Part shown: positions 18,754 to 28,203 of the stretch, one piece after another
How positions within the stretch are numbered: position 1 is the first letter of the stretch
Layout: each line of letters begins with the position of its first letter
From: Desulfuromonadaceae bacterium
GTDB taxonomy: Bacteria; Desulfobacterota; Desulfuromonadia; Geobacterales; Pseudopelobacteraceae
Direction of reading: 5' to 3'
DNA: 64,000 nucleotides
Assembly: GCA_028688955.1 (NCBI GenBank)
Contig: JAQTXD010000002.1
Location: forward strand, 1-64,000
Program-made: the position numbers and the translations under genes
The notes under the pieces: model-generated
What the model saw: the letters and a program-made list of their open reading frames with translations, nothing else
Told to the model about the DNA's origin: nothing
Databases searched by the model: none

Positions 18754-20034
18754 ATGGATAGTAATAGAATTGATCCCCTCAAACGGGTTGAAGATCAGCT
18801 GAAAAAATGTGTTAAATGCGGTGCCTGCCGTCAGAACTGCCCCGCCTTCACCGCTTTCGGGCGGGAACCGGCGGTCGCCCGTGGTAAGGTGGCTCTTGCC
18901 CAGCATATCCTGAAAGACGATATCGATCTTGATGACCAGACCTATATCGCCATGTCCAAGTGCCTCCTCTGCGGCAGTTGTGTCGACAAATGCCCTAATG
19001 ATGTGCCGACCGATGAAATCGTTATTGCCGCCCGTGAATCTCTGGCACAAAAACGTGGATTGACAACATTCCATGCAGCCGTCGGGCAGGTCATCAAAAA
19101 CCGGGCACGTATGAAGATGGGTGCCAAAATGGCTTCCGTTCTCGGTCCGCTGTTTTTCAAAAAAGTCCCCGAAACATCCGGACTCCGCTTGCGCTTTCCT
19201 CTACCGTTCGTAGGCAACACTCGCTTTATTCCTGAAATTGCCAAAAACAGTTTTATCGATCAGCACCCCGAGGTCATACCCGGAGAACCGGGAAAACCAC
19301 GTATTGCTTTTTTTGTCGGATGTATGACCAATTTTGTCTATACCGACGTCGGTGAAGCAGCTTTGGCTCTGTTTCGCCACCTCGGCTGCACAATCATCAT
19401 TCCCAAAGGGCAGCAGTGCTGCGGCCTGCCGGGGATGTCAGGCGGTGATATTGCGACGGTACGCGACCTGGCAGAAAAAAATCTGATCGAATTTGAAAAG
19501 TATGAAGCAGATTATGTCATGAGTGCCTGCGCAACCTGCGGCGGTGCCCTGCATCGGCTCTACCCGCTGGTGGTAGGAAAGCGCAATCCGGAGTTGCGGG
19601 AACGCCTGGAAATCCTGGCTAAAAAAACTGTTGATGCATCGCAGTTGCTGCGACAACTGGGGCTCGACCCGGTTGTGACCGGAGGAGGAGAAAACGTCCG
19701 GATAACCTATCATGACCCCTGTCACCTCCGTACCCACGGTGTAATAAAGCAGCCGAGAGAACTTCTTAAGAGTACTCCGGGAGTCGAACTGGTCGAAATG
19801 GAGGGGGCAGACCGCTGTTGTGGACTGGGAGGAACATTTAATGTCTATCACTACGATTCATCCATGGATATCAATAACGGTAAAAGTGAGGCCATCGTTG
19901 CCACGGGAGCCCAGGCCGTAGCAACCGGATGCCCGGGATGCATGATGCAGCTTTCAGACGGCCTGAAACAACATGGCTCAAACGTAGAAGTTGTACATAC
20001 GCTGCAACTTCTTGCACGCAGCATCAAACAGTGA
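18754..20034 (+). CDS. (Fe-S)-binding CCG-domain oxidoreductase subunit (GlcF/LldE-like)
   Basis: Two 4Fe-4S ferredoxin motifs at the N-terminus (CVKCGACRQNCP, about residues 22-33, and CLLCGSCVDKCP, about 70-81), then two cysteine-rich CCG domains (CCGLPGMSGG ... CATCGGALH and CHLRTHG ... CCGLGGTFN ... CPGCM). This is the layout of glycolate oxidase subunit GlcF and of heterodisulfide-reductase-like subunits that pass electrons from a flavoprotein dehydrogenase. No FAD subunit (GlcD type) is adjacent, so the partner is elsewhere. RBS AAAGGA. Proximity to the propionate cluster may be incidental. The exact substrate, glycolate or lactate, is unknown. Confidence 0.8.
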   Translation: MDSNRIDPLKRVEDQLKKCVKCGACRQNCPAFTAFGREPAVARGKVALAQHILKDDIDLDDQTYIAMSKCLLCGSCVDKCPNDVPTDEIVIAARESLAQKRGLTTFHAAVGQVIKNRARMKMGAKMASVLGPLFFKKVPETSGLRLRFPLPFVGNTRFIPEIAKNSFIDQHPEVIPGEPGKPRIAFFVGCMTNFVYTDVGEAALALFRHLGCTIIIPKGQQCCGLPGMSGGDIATVRDLAEKNLIEFEKYEADYVMSACATCGGALHRLYPLVVGKRNPELRERLEILAKKTVDASQLLRQLGLDPVVTGGGENVRITYHDPCHLRTHGVIKQPRELLKSTPGVELVEMEGADRCCGLGGTFNVYHYDSSMDINNGKSEAIVATGAQAVATGCPGCMMQLSDGLKQHGSNVEVVHTLQLLARSIKQ

Positions 20035-20098
20035 AATTTTCCGGCAAATGGTTTATTACCCGAGCTGTTGTTATTTAGTCTGCACTGAAGGAATTTTA

Positions 20099-20127
20099 TT
20101 GACATTATAAAGCAAATTGTATACAAA
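20099..20127 (+). promoter_or_regulatory. Promoter with overlapping palindromic operator TTGTATACAA
   Basis: TTGACA at 20099-20104 and TATACA at 20120-20125 (15-base spacer). The perfect 10-bp palindrome TTGTATACAA at 20118-20127 covers the -10. It lies about 45 bases before the XRE-cupin regulator gene, so autoregulation is plausible. A near-identical site precedes the ATP synthase operon (33358-33367). Confidence 0.5.
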
Positions 20128-20170
20128 CCCGCATTGAAACTGAGTTTTACTTTTATTGTCAGGGGTTTGA

Positions 20171-20734
20171 ATGCGCGAATTCAACATTGGGGCTAAAATT
20201 AAGAAGCTCCGCCTTTCAAAAAAGCTGACCCTCCAGGCTGTTGCCAAGGAGACCGGTTTTTCACCGGCTCTTATTTCCCAAATTGAAAATAATAACGTTT
20301 CACCTCCGATTGCCACCCTCTCCAGAATTGCAAAATTCTTTGATGTCAAGATAGGACTTTTCTTCACTGAAGACGAGGAAGAGTGCCGCTATGAAGTTGT
20401 CCGCAGTCATGAGCGAAAAGTGATCCACCGTGTTATATCCAAGGCTGGCACAAGTCAGGGCTATTCCTACGAATCACTTTCATTTCACAAGCAGAACAAG
20501 AAGATGGAACCGTTCCTGCTCTCCATTACCGAAAAGGCACTTGAGGAGAACACCTACAGTCACGATGGAGAAGAGTTTCTCTTCGTTATAAAAGGTACTG
20601 CAGAACTCATGCTCGACGATAAACGGATCATTCTTGAGGAAGGAGATTGCGTGTATTTCGATTCGTCGCTAAAACACCGTCTGCTTTCGGAGGATGGCAC
20701 TGAAGTCAAAGTGCTTGCCGTCGTCACACGATAA
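20171..20734 (+). CDS. XRE-cupin transcriptional regulator
   Basis: N-terminal helix-turn-helix of the XRE type (about residues 5-62: IKKLRLSKKLTLQAVAKETG ... ISQIENNNVSPP) and a C-terminal cupin (about 110-185: YSHDGEEFLFVIKGTAEL, EEGDCVYFDSSLKHRL). Such regulators sense a small metabolite in the cupin pocket. It sits directly upstream of the acyl-CoA carboxylase genes in the same direction, so it probably controls propionyl-CoA/methylmalonyl-CoA metabolism. A palindrome in its own promoter may be its operator. The ligand is not known; an organic acid or acyl-CoA is a guess from context. Confidence 0.85.
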   Translation: MREFNIGAKIKKLRLSKKLTLQAVAKETGFSPALISQIENNNVSPPIATLSRIAKFFDVKIGLFFTEDEEECRYEVVRSHERKVIHRVISKAGTSQGYSYESLSFHKQNKKMEPFLLSITEKALEENTYSHDGEEFLFVIKGTAELMLDDKRIILEEGDCVYFDSSLKHRLLSEDGTEVKVLAVVTR

Positions 20735-20803
20735 ACTGACACCACTGAATACAATCAAACACTAGGTCGTTGATATAACCACTAAACTTGAAGGATGGCG
20801 AAG

Positions 20804-22528
20804 ATGTCAAAAACTGCAATAAAACCATCGCTGAAAAACCCGTTTGCACCGACTGAAACTCTCGATTTCATGATCCCCGGAGAAATTCCTGGAAAAAAAG
20901 GGGGTTACGAAGAGGCCATGCATGCTGGTCACGACCTGATCCAGCGTCCAATGAAATCGGTAAGCATTAACCAGATTGAAAAGCAGCACTTCAAAAAACG
21001 CATGACCGTCTGGGAACGAATTCGCGTATTAACAGAAAACGAGCCCAATATTCTCTTTCAAAACTGGGGCAAGAACCTGGACGGCGCTTCTTTGGTGACC
21101 GGAATTCTCAATATCGGCGGCCGCGACGTTGCGCTTTACGGACATGACTTCACCGTACGTGCCGGGTCTATTGATGCCACCAACGGTCGTAAACTGGCAC
21201 TGCTTTTCCAGATGGCCGGCGAGAAAGGCATTCCGCTGATCGGCATGAATGACTCCGCAGGGGCGTTTGTTCCTGCCGGTGTCGGCGGCCTGGACGGATA
21301 TGCAGAAGCCTTTACGGCACTCCGCAAGATAAGTGGTGTGGTTCCCTCCATTATGTGCATGTTCGGTTTCAATGCCGGTGGCGGCAGCTACCTTCCGCGC
21401 CAGGGCAGCTTTCTGATCCAGCCTCAGGACACCTTCTTCGGACTGACCGGACCGGGAGTTGTCAAATCGGTTCTCGGTGAGGATGTGACCCCTGAAGACT
21501 TGGGTGGACCTAAAGTCCATGGCCAGTCGGGGGTAGCCGACATGACCGTCGAGGATGAGGTTGATGCGCTTCGCACCGCCCTGAGCCTGCTTTCCTATCT
21601 TCCTGACAACAACAGCGTCATGTCCCGCTTCCGTGAAACGAGTGACCCGCTGGATCGTAAAACATGGGAGATAAACACCCTGTTGAAGAAATCGTTCAAC
21701 TCTCCTACCGGCTTCAATACACCTTTTGATGTATCTATCATGATCCAGCAGATTTGTGATCATGGTGACTATTTTGAACTTCAACGTGACAGGGCTCGCG
21801 AAGCGGTAACCGCCCTCGGTCGTCTGGGCGGCAATGTCGTCGGCTTCGTTGCCAACAACAGCGCAGTTTCTTCCGGTCAGATCACCGTTGACTCCGCCTA
21901 CAAGATTGCCCGTTTCAACCGTTTCTGCAATATCTACAACATCCCGATGATCTTCATGGAGGATACAACCGGATTCCTGCCGGGGCGTGAACAGGAAGGC
22001 CGCGGCATTGTTCAGGCAGGACGCGCCATGCTGGACTCCATCGTTGATATCAGAACGCCACGCATTCTGCTGATCATCCGCAACGCTTACGGCGGAGCAT
22101 ATGCCTCTTACAACAACTACCCGACCGGAGCTGACCTGGTACTGGCGCTTCCGACAACCCGTCTCGCGGTTATGGGCCCGGCCGGCAAAGAATTTGTCTA
22201 CAAGAGCGAGGTGCAGAAAATGCGTGCCGCCGTTGCACAACGGGTAAAATCAGGCATCGAGGAGCGCGTTGCTTCAGGCATGTCTCCCGGCGAAGCCAAG
22301 ATAGATGCCGAGGCAGATGCCGCCGACTGGCTGAAAGTAGAAGACGCGGCCCTGAACATGCGTTATGAAAAAGAGCTGATGAACCCGAAAGAGGGTCTGG
22401 CACTTGGCTCCATCTCCTCACTTGTCATGCCCACGGATCTGCGTCAGGTGCTCGGTGAGAACATGAACTTCTTCCTGCGTCATTACAAACCGGGCCCGAT
22501 GCAGGGCGTGCAGCGCGAGTTCCATTAA
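20804..22528 (+). CDS. Acyl-CoA (propionyl-CoA) carboxylase, carboxyltransferase subunit
   Basis: Carboxyltransferase subunit with both crotonase-like halves. The N-terminal half has the acyl-CoA site ([15 protein letters not shown] ... [12 protein letters not shown]); the C-terminal half has the biotin-site motifs ([30 protein letters not shown]). With the biotin carboxylase/BCCP gene 38 bases downstream it would carboxylate propionyl-CoA to methylmalonyl-CoA, or act in reverse. The ATG at 20804 is preferred over the one 9 bases upstream, which overlaps the AAGGA ribosome site; this gives 574 residues. Substrate is inferred from the neighbouring mutase and epimerase genes. Confidence 0.85.
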   Translation: MSKTAIKPSLKNPFAPTETLDFMIPGEIPGKKGGYEEAMHAGHDLIQRPMKSVSINQIEKQHFKKRMTVWERIRVLTENEPNILFQNWGKNLDGASLVTGILNIGGRDVALYGHDFTVRAGSIDATNGRKLALLFQMAGEKGIPLIGMNDSAGAFVPAGVGGLDGYAEAFTALRKISGVVPSIMCMFGFNAGGGSYLPRQGSFLIQPQDTFFGLTGPGVVKSVLGEDVTPEDLGGPKVHGQSGVADMTVEDEVDALRTALSLLSYLPDNNSVMSRFRETSDPLDRKTWEINTLLKKSFNSPTGFNTPFDVSIMIQQICDHGDYFELQRDRAREAVTALGRLGGNVVGFVANNSAVSSGQITVDSAYKIARFNRFCNIYNIPMIFMEDTTGFLPGREQEGRGIVQAGRAMLDSIVDIRTPRILLIIRNAYGGAYASYNNYPTGADLVLALPTTRLAVMGPAGKEFVYKSEVQKMRAAVAQRVKSGIEERVASGMSPGEAKIDAEADAADWLKVEDAALNMRYEKELMNPKEGLALGSISSLVMPTDLRQVLGENMNFFLRHYKPGPMQGVQREFH

Positions 22529-22566
22529 AATCAACTTAATTCGACACGACTGGAGATAGAGAGACC

Positions 22567-25476
22567 ATGCCACATACCGACTACTACAAGTATAATCCAC
22601 TGGTTCACCGGAACCGTAAACTGAGCAAGTCCACCTCCGAGTGGGTGCGCTCCTTTTCCTGTGAAGATCTCAAGCCGCTGATTGTCTGTCGCGGTCCGAT
22701 CCGCAAGGAGGCGATGGATGTCTATGAAGAGATGGGGATTACCCACTACGGCATCTTACTCTCTGAAAAGGATTCCATCATCTACCCGAATGCACTCGCG
22801 CCGGAATTACGTCAGCTGACTGATTCCCGTCGCGTCCACCGGGTACCTGACTACAGTGGCGCCAGTAAGGAAGAGCGCGTCGAGCGTATCAACCAGATCA
22901 TCCAGATGGCCCTTGACAACGGCTACGACTCTATTTTCGCCGGATACGGATTCATGGCTGAAGACGAAGAGTTTGTTGCCGCCATCGAAAAGGCCGGGCT
23001 CAAGTTCATCGGTCCCTGTTCCGTTACCCAGTCGCGGGCCGGCAAGAAAGATGAGGCCAAGCGGACCGCCCTGCAGGTTAATGTCAGTGTTACACCAGGT
23101 GTCGACAACGTCACCGCACGAACGCTGATCAAAAAATACCCTACCCGGGAAAAACTGCTCACATTGGCAACTGCCGAAGGCCTGGAGTGCGACAGCAAAC
23201 TCCTGAAAGACAAGACCATTACCATAGAAACCCTTGCCGACCACATCCTGATGGCCTCGTACAACAAGGGAATTGACCTGTTCTCGATTGATGAGCTTTG
23301 TGCACAGGTACAGATTGAAGTAACTGAGTTGTTCAAAAAGTATCCCCAGAGCCGCTTCCGTATCAAAGCAATCGGCGGCGGTGGCGGTAAGGGGCAGCGC
23401 ATTCTTGGCGCTTCACTCCTGGGCATTAAAAAGGCTGATGACAAGACGATCGCCAAAGCTGCTGCAGAAGCTCCGGCCATGGTTCGGGAGGTATTGAACG
23501 AGGTCAAGGCGAACGGTGTCGGCGACAACAAGAACGTTCTGATAGAATTAAACATCGAACAGACCCGCCATAACGAAATCCAGCTGCTGGGGAACGGTGA
23601 ATGGTGTATCGCTCTTGGAGGGCGAGACTGCTCGCTGCAGATGCACGAACAGAAACTGCTCGAGGTGTCCGTCACCCAGGAAGGGCTGCTGGCCGCTATT
23701 GCACGTGCCAAATCTGCCGGGAAAAAAGCTGAGGTTGCGGCACTCGAGTCCGACCTGAAGGTTCTGATACGCATGGAAGAGGAATCGGCCCGTTTTGGTC
23801 AGGCCGTAAAGCTTGATTCGGCGTCAACCTTTGAATGTATCGTCGATCGTGACCGCCACTTCTTTATGGAGGTAAACACCCGCATCCAGGTTGAGCACCG
23901 TGTTACCGAACTCTGCTACAGCCTCAAGTTTACCAACCCTAATGACGAGAACGACTTCTTTATTGTTGAGTCACTGGTTGAAGCGATGGCCCTGCTGGCC
24001 CAGCATAAGGTCCGCCTGCCGAAACCGGAGAGGATTGTCCGCTTCAATGCTTCTGTTGAGGCCCGCCTCAATGCAACTGATGCTTCTCTCTCTCCCCATG
24101 CCGGCGGCATGATCCGCTACTGGTCAAAACCGATCAAGGGCGAAGTCCGTGACGATCAGGGCATCAGCATGACTAACCCGGATACCGGTATTTTCATGAA
24201 GTACAAGGTTGCCGGTGCCTATGATTCAAATATTGCCCTGCTCCTTACCAAGGGAGAAGATCGACTGGCAAGCTACGAGCGTCTTTCCGACGTTCTGTGC
24301 AGCACCACTCTGCGCGGCAGTGCACTGTCGACGAACCTTGAATTCCATTATGGACTGGTTAACTGGTTCCTGGGCAGGAACGTCATGGCAAAACCGACGA
24401 CCCGCTTTGTGCTCCCGTATCTTGCACTGGTCGGAACATTAAAAGAAGAGGCCAACCGGCTTGATGTGGTATTTGCCTTCTTCCAGATGAAGAAGCACTA
24501 TGCGAAGCATATTACTGAGCAGTATGCCGACCAGCCTGATGTATGCGCCAAAGAGCTGAAGAATATGTCATCGCTGCTTGATCGTAAAGGGACCCTGATC
24601 ACCCGCCCCATGGAACGTCTCCTTGGCGATCCGCACCTGCTCTCGGGCTGGCTGAGTATGAATACGAAAAATTTCCGCTTTGAAAAGGGCAAGGTCATCT
24701 GGCTGCGAAATCCTCTCGGAGTGCTGAGCGAAACTTACGAATACCTGCACATGAATTACCGCCCGCACAAGCCGGCGGCTGAAATCATCTGGAGTCACGA
24801 CAACGAGCTTTTGCAGCAGTCACTGCACTTCTACCGTACCCTGCGTGAAAGACTCGGGTTAGAGCGGGAAGAATACTTCAAACTGAATGAGCTGGTCAAA
24901 AAAGAAAAACCGCAGGCCGGGTTTGATGCCGAAACGTGGGAACAGATCCGTTCCGCCCATTTCGGCTATGAGGCAGGACTCGAACTGCTTGCAATGCTGT
25001 TCCTGATTGGTGAAAACACCAATTTCTGGGATATGAAGGTTCAGGATGATCTGGAGGTCGTAATCCCCGACTATCTCACCGACCTCGACCTGCAGGCACG
25101 GATGAAGAAAATTCTGGTGCCGCCACCGGCAACCAAGGCAGATGAAATCGTGGCCGTATGTGGCGGAATGTATTATGGACAGGAAGCGCCCGGCCTGCCG
25201 TCGTTTGTTCATGAAGGGATGCACTTCGAGAAAGATCAGCCGCTCTATATAATCGAAGTCATGAAGATGTTTAACACGGTCCGGGCTCAATTTTCCGGGA
25301 CAATTGACAAGATCATCATGGAAGGCGCTAACGGTTCCATCGTCCAGAAAGGACAACCTCTCTTCAAGATAACCCCCGACGAGAAATTCGTGGAAGTGGA
25401 CGAGGCTGAAGTCGAGCGGGGAAAACGCGAATGCACATCGAAATATCTTAAGGCTGTGCTGCACAACACGTTGTAA
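22567..25476 (+). CDS. Biotin carboxylase / biotin carrier subunit of the acyl-CoA carboxylase
   Basis: ATP-dependent carboxylation of biotin on the same chain. The biotin carboxylase domain runs from residue 30 to about 520, with the glycine-rich ATP-grasp loop IGGGGGKGQR near 270 and the catalytic MEVNTRIQVEHRVTEL near 437. The C-terminal BCCP domain holds the biotinylation motif EVMKM with target Lys900. There is no pyruvate-type carboxyltransferase domain. Two oddities: about 55 extra residues lie between VTPGVDN (176) and the glycine loop, and a long middle region (about 520-830) links the domains, so the chain is 969 residues against about 670 for usual propionyl-CoA carboxylase alpha chains. 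It pairs with the carboxyltransferase just upstream. Confidence 0.85.
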   Translation: MPHTDYYKYNPLVHRNRKLSKSTSEWVRSFSCEDLKPLIVCRGPIRKEAMDVYEEMGITHYGILLSEKDSIIYPNALAPELRQLTDSRRVHRVPDYSGASKEERVERINQIIQMALDNGYDSIFAGYGFMAEDEEFVAAIEKAGLKFIGPCSVTQSRAGKKDEAKRTALQVNVSVTPGVDNVTARTLIKKYPTREKLLTLATAEGLECDSKLLKDKTITIETLADHILMASYNKGIDLFSIDELCAQVQIEVTELFKKYPQSRFRIKAIGGGGGKGQRILGASLLGIKKADDKTIAKAAAEAPAMVREVLNEVKANGVGDNKNVLIELNIEQTRHNEIQLLGNGEWCIALGGRDCSLQMHEQKLLEVSVTQEGLLAAIARAKSAGKKAEVAALESDLKVLIRMEEESARFGQAVKLDSASTFECIVDRDRHFFMEVNTRIQVEHRVTELCYSLKFTNPNDENDFFIVESLVEAMALLAQHKVRLPKPERIVRFNASVEARLNATDASLSPHAGGMIRYWSKPIKGEVRDDQGISMTNPDTGIFMKYKVAGAYDSNIALLLTKGEDRLASYERLSDVLCSTTLRGSALSTNLEFHYGLVNWFLGRNVMAKPTTRFVLPYLALVGTLKEEANRLDVVFAFFQMKKHYAKHITEQYADQPDVCAKELKNMSSLLDRKGTLITRPMERLLGDPHLLSGWLSMNTKNFRFEKGKVIWLRNPLGVLSETYEYLHMNYRPHKPAAEIIWSHDNELLQQSLHFYRTLRERLGLEREEYFKLNELVKKEKPQAGFDAETWEQIRSAHFGYEAGLELLAMLFLIGENTNFWDMKVQDDLEVVIPDYLTDLDLQARMKKILVPPPATKADEIVAVCGGMYYGQEAPGLPSFVHEGMHFEKDQPLYIIEVMKMFNTVRAQFSGTIDKIIMEGANGSIVQKGQPLFKITPDEKFVEVDEAEVERGKRECTSKYLKAVLHNTL

Positions 25477-25506
25477 GTGTAGATGCGTAAGTAACGATGA
25501 AATGTT

Positions 25507-25550
25507 GGCCAGGGCGGGGAGTGCAACTTCTCCCCTGGCCTTTTTCTTTT
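25507..25550 (+). terminator. Intrinsic terminator after the carboxylase genes
   Basis: GGCCAGGGCGGGGAG at 25507-25521 pairs, with a bulge, with CTCCCCTGGCC ending at 25540, followed by TTTTTCTTTT. It separates the carboxylase transcript from the mutase gene, which begins 30 bases later. Confidence 0.8.
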
Positions 25551-25579
25551 AAATTAAATCTATGAAAAAGGGGTCTCGT

Positions 25580-27232
25580 ATGAGTATCAGCGACAACAAA
25601 AAAATATGGAATGAGAAAGTGACAAAAAGCCTTGCCAAATCGCCGGAGCGCATGGATCCGTTCCTGACGTCATCAAACATAGAAATGGAACGCTGCTTCA
25701 CTCCGGGCTTTGACTATCCCGGTTATGAAGAACAATTGGGTTTTCCGGGCGAATACCCCTACACACGCGGAGTGCAACCGACAATGTATCGCGGGCGCTT
25801 CTGGACCATGCGCCAATACGCCGGCTTCGGCACAGCAAAAGAATCAAACGAGCGGTATAAATACCTTCTCTCAGCCGGCCAGACAGGGCTTTCCATCGCC
25901 TTTGACCTGCCGACCCAGATGGGCTATGACTCCGATGCCGGCATGAGCCTCGGTGAAGTCGGTAAGGTTGGCGTCGCCATTGACTCACTGGCGGATATGG
26001 AAATTCTCTTCGACGGAATTCCGCTCGACAAGGTTTCCACTTCTATGACAATCAACTCCACCGCTGCCATTTTGCTCTGCATGTACATTGCGGTTGCTGA
26101 GAAGCAGGGGGTATCGGCAGACAAGATCTCCGGAACAATCCAGAACGATATCCTCAAAGAGTACATGGCTCGCGGAACGTATATCTATCCTCCCAAAGAA
26201 TCCATGAGAATCATCACCGACATTTTTGCCTACTGCAAGGATAATGTACCCAAGTGGAATACAATATCCATCTCCGGATACCACATTCGCGAAGCAGGTT
26301 CCAGCGCCGTACAGGAAGTTGCCTTTACCCTGGCAGACGGTATCGCCTATGTCGATGCCGCCATAAAAGCCGGTCTGGAAGTGGATGAATTTGCGCCTCG
26401 CCTGGCCTTCTTCTTCAACGCCCACAACAATCTTTTTGAAGAGGTCGCCAAGTTCCGTGCCGCTCGACGTATCTGGGCAAAAATCATGACTGAACGCTTT
26501 GGTGCCAAAGATCCGAAATCTCAGATGCTTCGTTTTCACACCCAGACTGCAGGATGCACTCTGACTGCACAACAGCCTGACAACAACATCATGCGCGTCA
26601 CTATCCAGGCTCTTTCTGCTGTATTGGGAGGAACCCAGTCATTGCATACCAACTCCCGCGACGAAGCGCTGGCACTGCCGACTGAAGATTCAGTCAGGAT
26701 TGCACTGCGCACACAACAGGTTATCGCCTATGAATCCGGTGCGGCAGACAGCATCGATCCACTGGCAGGGTCATTTCTGGTGGAATCACTAACCGACCAG
26801 ATTGAAAAGGCTGCACTGGAATACATTGCAAAGATTGACAGCCTTGGCGGAGCAGTTGAGGCAATTTCCCGTGGATTCCAACAGAAGGAAATTCAGGATT
26901 CAGCCTACTGCTACCAGAAGGACATTGAAAAAGACCAGCTGATCATTGTTGGCGTCAATAAGTTTACCGTCACGGAACCACCTCCAACCGGTCTGCTCAA
27001 GGTGAAGGAAGAGGTAGAGATTTCACAGAAAGCGTCACTGGCAGCAATGAAGGGTAGTCGTGACAACGCTGCCGTAAAAGCATCTCTGGCGCAACTGGAA
27101 GCTGCCGCGAAAAGCACCGACAACCTCATGCCGCATATTCTGGCAGCGGTAAAGACCTACGCAACTCTGGGTGAAATTGCCGATGTGTTCAGAGTGGTTT
27201 TCGGGAAGCATACGGAGACTGTAGTACTGTAA
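25580..27232 (+). CDS. Methylmalonyl-CoA mutase, catalytic (large) subunit without B12 domain
   Basis: Interconverts methylmalonyl-CoA and succinyl-CoA. The TIM-barrel signatures [31 protein letters not shown] and the YHIREAGS...AFTLADG region are present. Tyr80 and Arg198 ([10 protein letters not shown]), which I recall as distinguishing methylmalonyl-CoA from isobutyryl-CoA mutases, are both kept. The chain ends at 550 residues and lacks the cobalamin-binding DxHxxG domain, so a separate small subunit must exist outside the window. The start at 25580 is chosen because AAGGGG lies 6 bases upstream; the ATG 18 bases earlier has no ribosome site. Its stop overlaps by one base the ATG of the inserted GxxExxY gene. 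Confidence 0.93.
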   Translation: MSISDNKKIWNEKVTKSLAKSPERMDPFLTSSNIEMERCFTPGFDYPGYEEQLGFPGEYPYTRGVQPTMYRGRFWTMRQYAGFGTAKESNERYKYLLSAGQTGLSIAFDLPTQMGYDSDAGMSLGEVGKVGVAIDSLADMEILFDGIPLDKVSTSMTINSTAAILLCMYIAVAEKQGVSADKISGTIQNDILKEYMARGTYIYPPKESMRIITDIFAYCKDNVPKWNTISISGYHIREAGSSAVQEVAFTLADGIAYVDAAIKAGLEVDEFAPRLAFFFNAHNNLFEEVAKFRAARRIWAKIMTERFGAKDPKSQMLRFHTQTAGCTLTAQQPDNNIMRVTIQALSAVLGGTQSLHTNSRDEALALPTEDSVRIALRTQQVIAYESGAADSIDPLAGSFLVESLTDQIEKAALEYIAKIDSLGGAVEAISRGFQQKEIQDSAYCYQKDIEKDQLIIVGVNKFTVTEPPPTGLLKVKEEVEISQKASLAAMKGSRDNAAVKASLAQLEAAAKSTDNLMPHILAAVKTYATLGEIADVFRVVFGKHTETVVL

Positions 27233-27645
27233 TGCATGGAATAACACGGAGCAACGGTGCAACGGAGATAACTCTCTTTGAATCCAAGTTGACTGACGTG
27301 ATTATTGGCTGTGGGGTGACTGTTCACAGCGCACTTGGTCCAGGGTTGTTAGAATCAGTCTACGAAACATGCCTTGAATACGAGCTTAAGCAGTCTGGTT
27401 TACGTGTTGAAAGACAAAAACAATTGCCGATCAGCTATAAGGATATCAAACTAGATGACAGCCTTCGAATAGACATGGTTGTTAATAATTTGGTTATCAT
27501 AGAGTTGAAGTGTGTTGATAAATTGCTACCTGTCCATGAAGCACAACTTTTTACATATCTCAAATTGTCAGGTATTCGGACGGGGCTTCTGTTAAATTTT
27601 TACACAAAGCTACTTAAAGACGGAATTAAAAGAATCGTCTGTTGA
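27232..27645 (+). CDS. GxxExxY protein (PD-(D/E)XK nuclease-like) in an inverted-repeat cassette
   Basis: Carries the family motif Gly38-LL-Glu41-SV-Tyr44 (GLLESVY) and a PD-(D/E)XK-like set: Asp81, Glu91-Leu-Lys93 (IIELKC), then Gln105...Tyr109 (EAQLFTYLK). The family (PF13366 type) has no proven function; a nuclease fold is an inference. The ATG at 27232 overlaps the mutase stop (TAATG), so translation may be coupled. The first codons run through the left terminal repeat, so residues 3-12 are encoded by repeat sequence. The gene looks AT-richer than its neighbours. It separates two genes of one pathway, which suggests an insertion. A later start (GTG at 27298) is possible. Confidence 0.8.
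   Translation: MHGITRSNGATEITLFESKLTDVIIGCGVTVHSALGPGLLESVYETCLEYELKQSGLRVERQKQLPISYKDIKLDDSLRIDMVVNNLVIIELKCVDKLLPVHEAQLFTYLKLSGIRTGLLLNFYTKLLKDGIKRIVC
27240..27268 (+). repeat. Left terminal inverted repeat (29 bp) of the GxxExxY cassette
   Basis: Matches the reverse complement of 27649-27677 at 25 of 29 positions, starting with the identical 12-mer AATAACACGGAG. Internally it is three 8-bp units, CACGGAGC AACGGTGC and AACGGAGA. Confidence 0.85.
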
Positions 27646-27648
27646 CAT

Positions 27649-27677
27649 TCTCCGTTTCTCCGTATCTCCGTGTTATT
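27649..27677 (-). repeat. Right terminal inverted repeat (29 bp) of the GxxExxY cassette
   Basis: Read on the minus strand it gives AATAACACGGAG followed by the regular 8-bp repeats TACGGAGA and AACGGAGA. It ends 14 bases before the mce ATG, leaving only the AAGAGG ribosome site outside the cassette. Confidence 0.85.
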
Positions 27678-27691
27678 ACAAAGAGGTTTAA

Positions 27692-28096
27692 ATGCTTACA
27701 AAAATAAATCATATCGGTATTGCCGTAAAATCACTTGACGATTCAGTCCCCTTCTACCGCGACAACCTAGGCATGACCCTCTCCGGGATTGAGGAGGTTA
27801 CCGAACAGAAGGTGCGGGTCGCCATGCTGCAGATCGGCGAATCGATGATAGAACTTCTGGAACCGACAGCAGAGGACAGCCCGGTGGCGAAGTTCATAGA
27901 AAAGAATGGCCCCGGCATCCACCATATAGCCTATGAAGTCGCTGATATCGAAGCGGCGATACGCAAACTGCGTAGTGACGGCACCCGCATGATCGACGAA
28001 CAGCCGCGCCATGGCGCGCATGGTACCCGTATTGCGTTTATACACCCGAAAAGCAGTAATGGTGTTCTGACGGAATTGTGCCAGTCAGGACATTGA
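27692..28096 (+). CDS. mce: Methylmalonyl-CoA epimerase
   Basis: Converts (S)- to (R)-methylmalonyl-CoA, linking the carboxylase product to the mutase. Vicinal-oxygen-chelate fold with the metal-binding residues in place: His7 in INHIGIAVKS, the Gln/Glu side in MIELLEP, His79 in GIHHIAYEV and the C-terminal Glu in GVLTELCQ. 134 residues is the normal length. RBS AGAGG 5 bases before the ATG lies just outside the right repeat of the inserted cassette, so the gene stays translatable, though transcription from upstream must cross the cassette. Confidence 0.95.
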   Translation: MLTKINHIGIAVKSLDDSVPFYRDNLGMTLSGIEEVTEQKVRVAMLQIGESMIELLEPTAEDSPVAKFIEKNGPGIHHIAYEVADIEAAIRKLRSDGTRMIDEQPRHGAHGTRIAFIHPKSSNGVLTELCQSGH

Positions 28097-28167
28097 ATAT
28101 AAAACAGGATATTGACGCGTAATTTCTATTTTTTACAGTCAGTTAGCCGAACATTAATAATTTTGTG

Positions 28168-28197
28168 TTGACATACGTTTGATTTGTAGTTTATATA
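28168..28197 (+). promoter_or_regulatory. Sigma-70-type promoter for the porin gene
   Basis: TTGACA at 28168-28173 and TATATA at 28192-28197 with an 18-base spacer. Transcription would begin near 28204, about 350 bases before the porin start codon. Confidence 0.65.
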
Positions 28198-28203
28198 TCC
28201 GTT

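Larger units (their letters stand above)
27240..27677 (+). mobile_element. 438-bp putative mobile cassette with terminal inverted repeats
   Basis: A GxxExxY reading frame bounded on both sides by 29-bp imperfect inverted repeats (25/29), each made of three tandem 8-bp units of the form NACGGAGA. It lies exactly between the mutase stop and the epimerase ribosome site. No transposase and no clear target-site duplication is visible, so it may be moved by enzymes supplied in trans or by an unknown mechanism. The mobile nature is inferred from the repeat structure, the interruption of a pathway cluster and the base composition. Confidence 0.55.

Noticed and set aside
21029-22240. 403-residue minus-strand frame opposite the carboxyltransferase gene
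   Set aside because: Mirror of a strongly conserved gene; translated sequence has no family features.
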